Shown here piece after piece: positions 6,748 through 7,274 of a stretch of DNA of 7,274 nucleotides. Both the position numbers and the translations under genes were made by a program. How positions within the stretch are numbered: position 1 is the first letter of the stretch; each line of letters begins with the position of its first letter. The notes beneath the pieces were generated by a model. The model did not search any database. It had not been told where the DNA came from and was given only the letters and a program-made list of their open reading frames with translations. Source of the stretch: Saprospiraceae bacterium UBA2365 (GTDB taxonomy: Bacteria; Bacteroidota; Bacteroidia; Chitinophagales; Saprospiraceae); assembly GCA_002344345.1 (NCBI GenBank), contig DDTL01000205.1:45773-53046 (forward strand). The letters are read 5' to 3'.

Positions 6748-7228
6748 GCATCTTTGATTTTATTAATCCGCACAGAATTTGTGACACAAGAATTAACATT
6801 TCCTGATCGGCCAATAAAAAATGCGGGCTTTTTCAGGATCAGCAAATGAACAATGCCTGGTAAGACTCAAAAAGTCAGGACAGCTTGAGATAGCTTATTC
6901 AGTTTGCTTATGATAAACCGATTATACTTTGCACATTATATGACCACGCCTTCAGGGCATACCTAACCTGCGAAAAAAGGCCATTATTAATCAGATGATA
7001 TATTCAAAACATCTTTCGGCGATTTCTGTCGGGAACAAGCATGCTTTTCTGGCCTGGTCAATTTCACCTATAAAGTCTTTGCAAGAAAACGCCAAATACT
7101 GAGTTATGCTTGTTTTTTGAAACAGTCATTTACATTTAGTAAACTCCTTGTTTTCAAAAAATTCGCAAACCTTGTCCCCGACATTTTCTTATCAAAGACG
7201 AAAAAACCATTGGTGTTCCTGAAGACAA
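6748..7228. other. Intergenic DNA upstream of the lipoprotein gene, no gene recognised
   Basis: No open frame with a coding appearance, no tRNA and no tandem array is visible. A weak hairpin with a following T-run (about 6810-6835, plus strand, GGCC / GGGC then TTTTT) might be a remnant terminator of something further left, but no plus-strand gene lies there. The right part contains the inverted repeat listed at 7027-7183. Base composition is less extreme than in 1-660. Confidence 0.5.
7027..7183. repeat. Imperfect inverted-repeat pair with nested palindromes
   Basis: TGTCGGGAACAAG (7027-7039) is mirrored by CTTGTCCCCGACA (7171-7183), 12 of 13 matching, spanning 157 nt. Inside, ACAAGCAT (7035-7042) is mirrored at 7106-7113, and AAGCATGCTT (7037-7046) is itself a palindrome. 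This could be a small non-autonomous element, a structured RNA or the trace of an old insertion. There is no coding content and no second copy in the window. Confidence 0.35.
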
Positions 7229-7274
7229 TATATAATGCGAATCAAGGATTAAAGTTAATTCTGCAGATAAGCAG
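7229..7274. repeat. Palindromic MITE-like repeat, copy 2 (cut by window end)
   Basis: The last 46 bases begin with the same terminal sequence as copy 1 (TATATAATGCGAATCAAGG) and continue with GTTAATTCTGCAGATAAGCAG. Their reverse complement matches 1916-1960 with one substitution and one single-base gap. This copy is therefore in the opposite orientation to the right arm of copy 1. The rest lies beyond the window. Confidence 0.85.

Noticed and set aside
6810..6835. Possible plus-strand terminator (GGCC / GGGC followed by TTTTT).
   Set aside because: Only about four pairs with a 12-nt loop, and no plus-strand gene ends nearby.
1..7274. CRISPR array, tRNA or rRNA genes, transposase genes, phage genes, toxin-antitoxin pair.
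   Set aside because: I looked for regular spaced repeats, cloverleaf-like stretches and family motifs on both strands and saw none.

Overview
The window looks like a chromosomal segment from a member of the Bacteroidota. A TonB-dependent receptor carries an N-terminal carboxypeptidase-regulatory-like domain, a lipoprotein has a Bacteroidota-style signal peptide, clear Shine-Dalgarno sequences are missing, and one upstream region contains a TAnnTTTG-type promoter element. DNA is AT-rich, strongly so in the intergenic parts. A lineage near Saprospiria or Chitinophagia is only an impression and was not tested.

Layout: positions 1-660 are very AT-rich and I see no gene there. Positions 661-1764 (+) encode a complete PLP-dependent class I/II aminotransferase. 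Positions 1765-2311 are a repeat-rich gap: two palindromic, MITE-like elements lie 8 bases apart (1789-1961 and 1970-2191), the second holding a perfect 45-nt hairpin, followed by an intrinsic terminator (2226-2267) that serves the minus-strand genes. Positions 2312-5101 (-) encode a 929-residue TonB-dependent outer-membrane receptor. Positions 5177-6487 (-) encode a 436-residue right-handed beta-helix lipoprotein. The two minus-strand genes are 75 nt apart, and that gap holds a strong terminator hairpin. Positions 6488-7229 are leader and intergenic DNA with a candidate promoter and an operator-like repeat cluster. The last 46 bases are one end of a second copy of the 1789-1961 repeat family, in the opposite orientation.

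How the genes may work together: lipoprotein and receptor form a two-gene outer-membrane module, lipoprotein first. A surface or periplasmic beta-helix protein that captures or processes a ligand for a TonB-dependent transporter is a reasonable inference, but the ligand cannot be read from the sequence. The internal hairpin would make the lipoprotein transcript more abundant than the receptor transcript. The aminotransferase converges on this module and has no evident link to it.

No proven new system is visible. The observations most worth following are the acidic ladder on the beta-helix (its spacing resembles GH28 polygalacturonases, but the histidine coil is replaced by acidic residues), the attenuator-like hairpin between the two genes, the inverted dispersed repeats that bracket the module, and the 11-nt-periodic motif upstream of the lipoprotein promoter.
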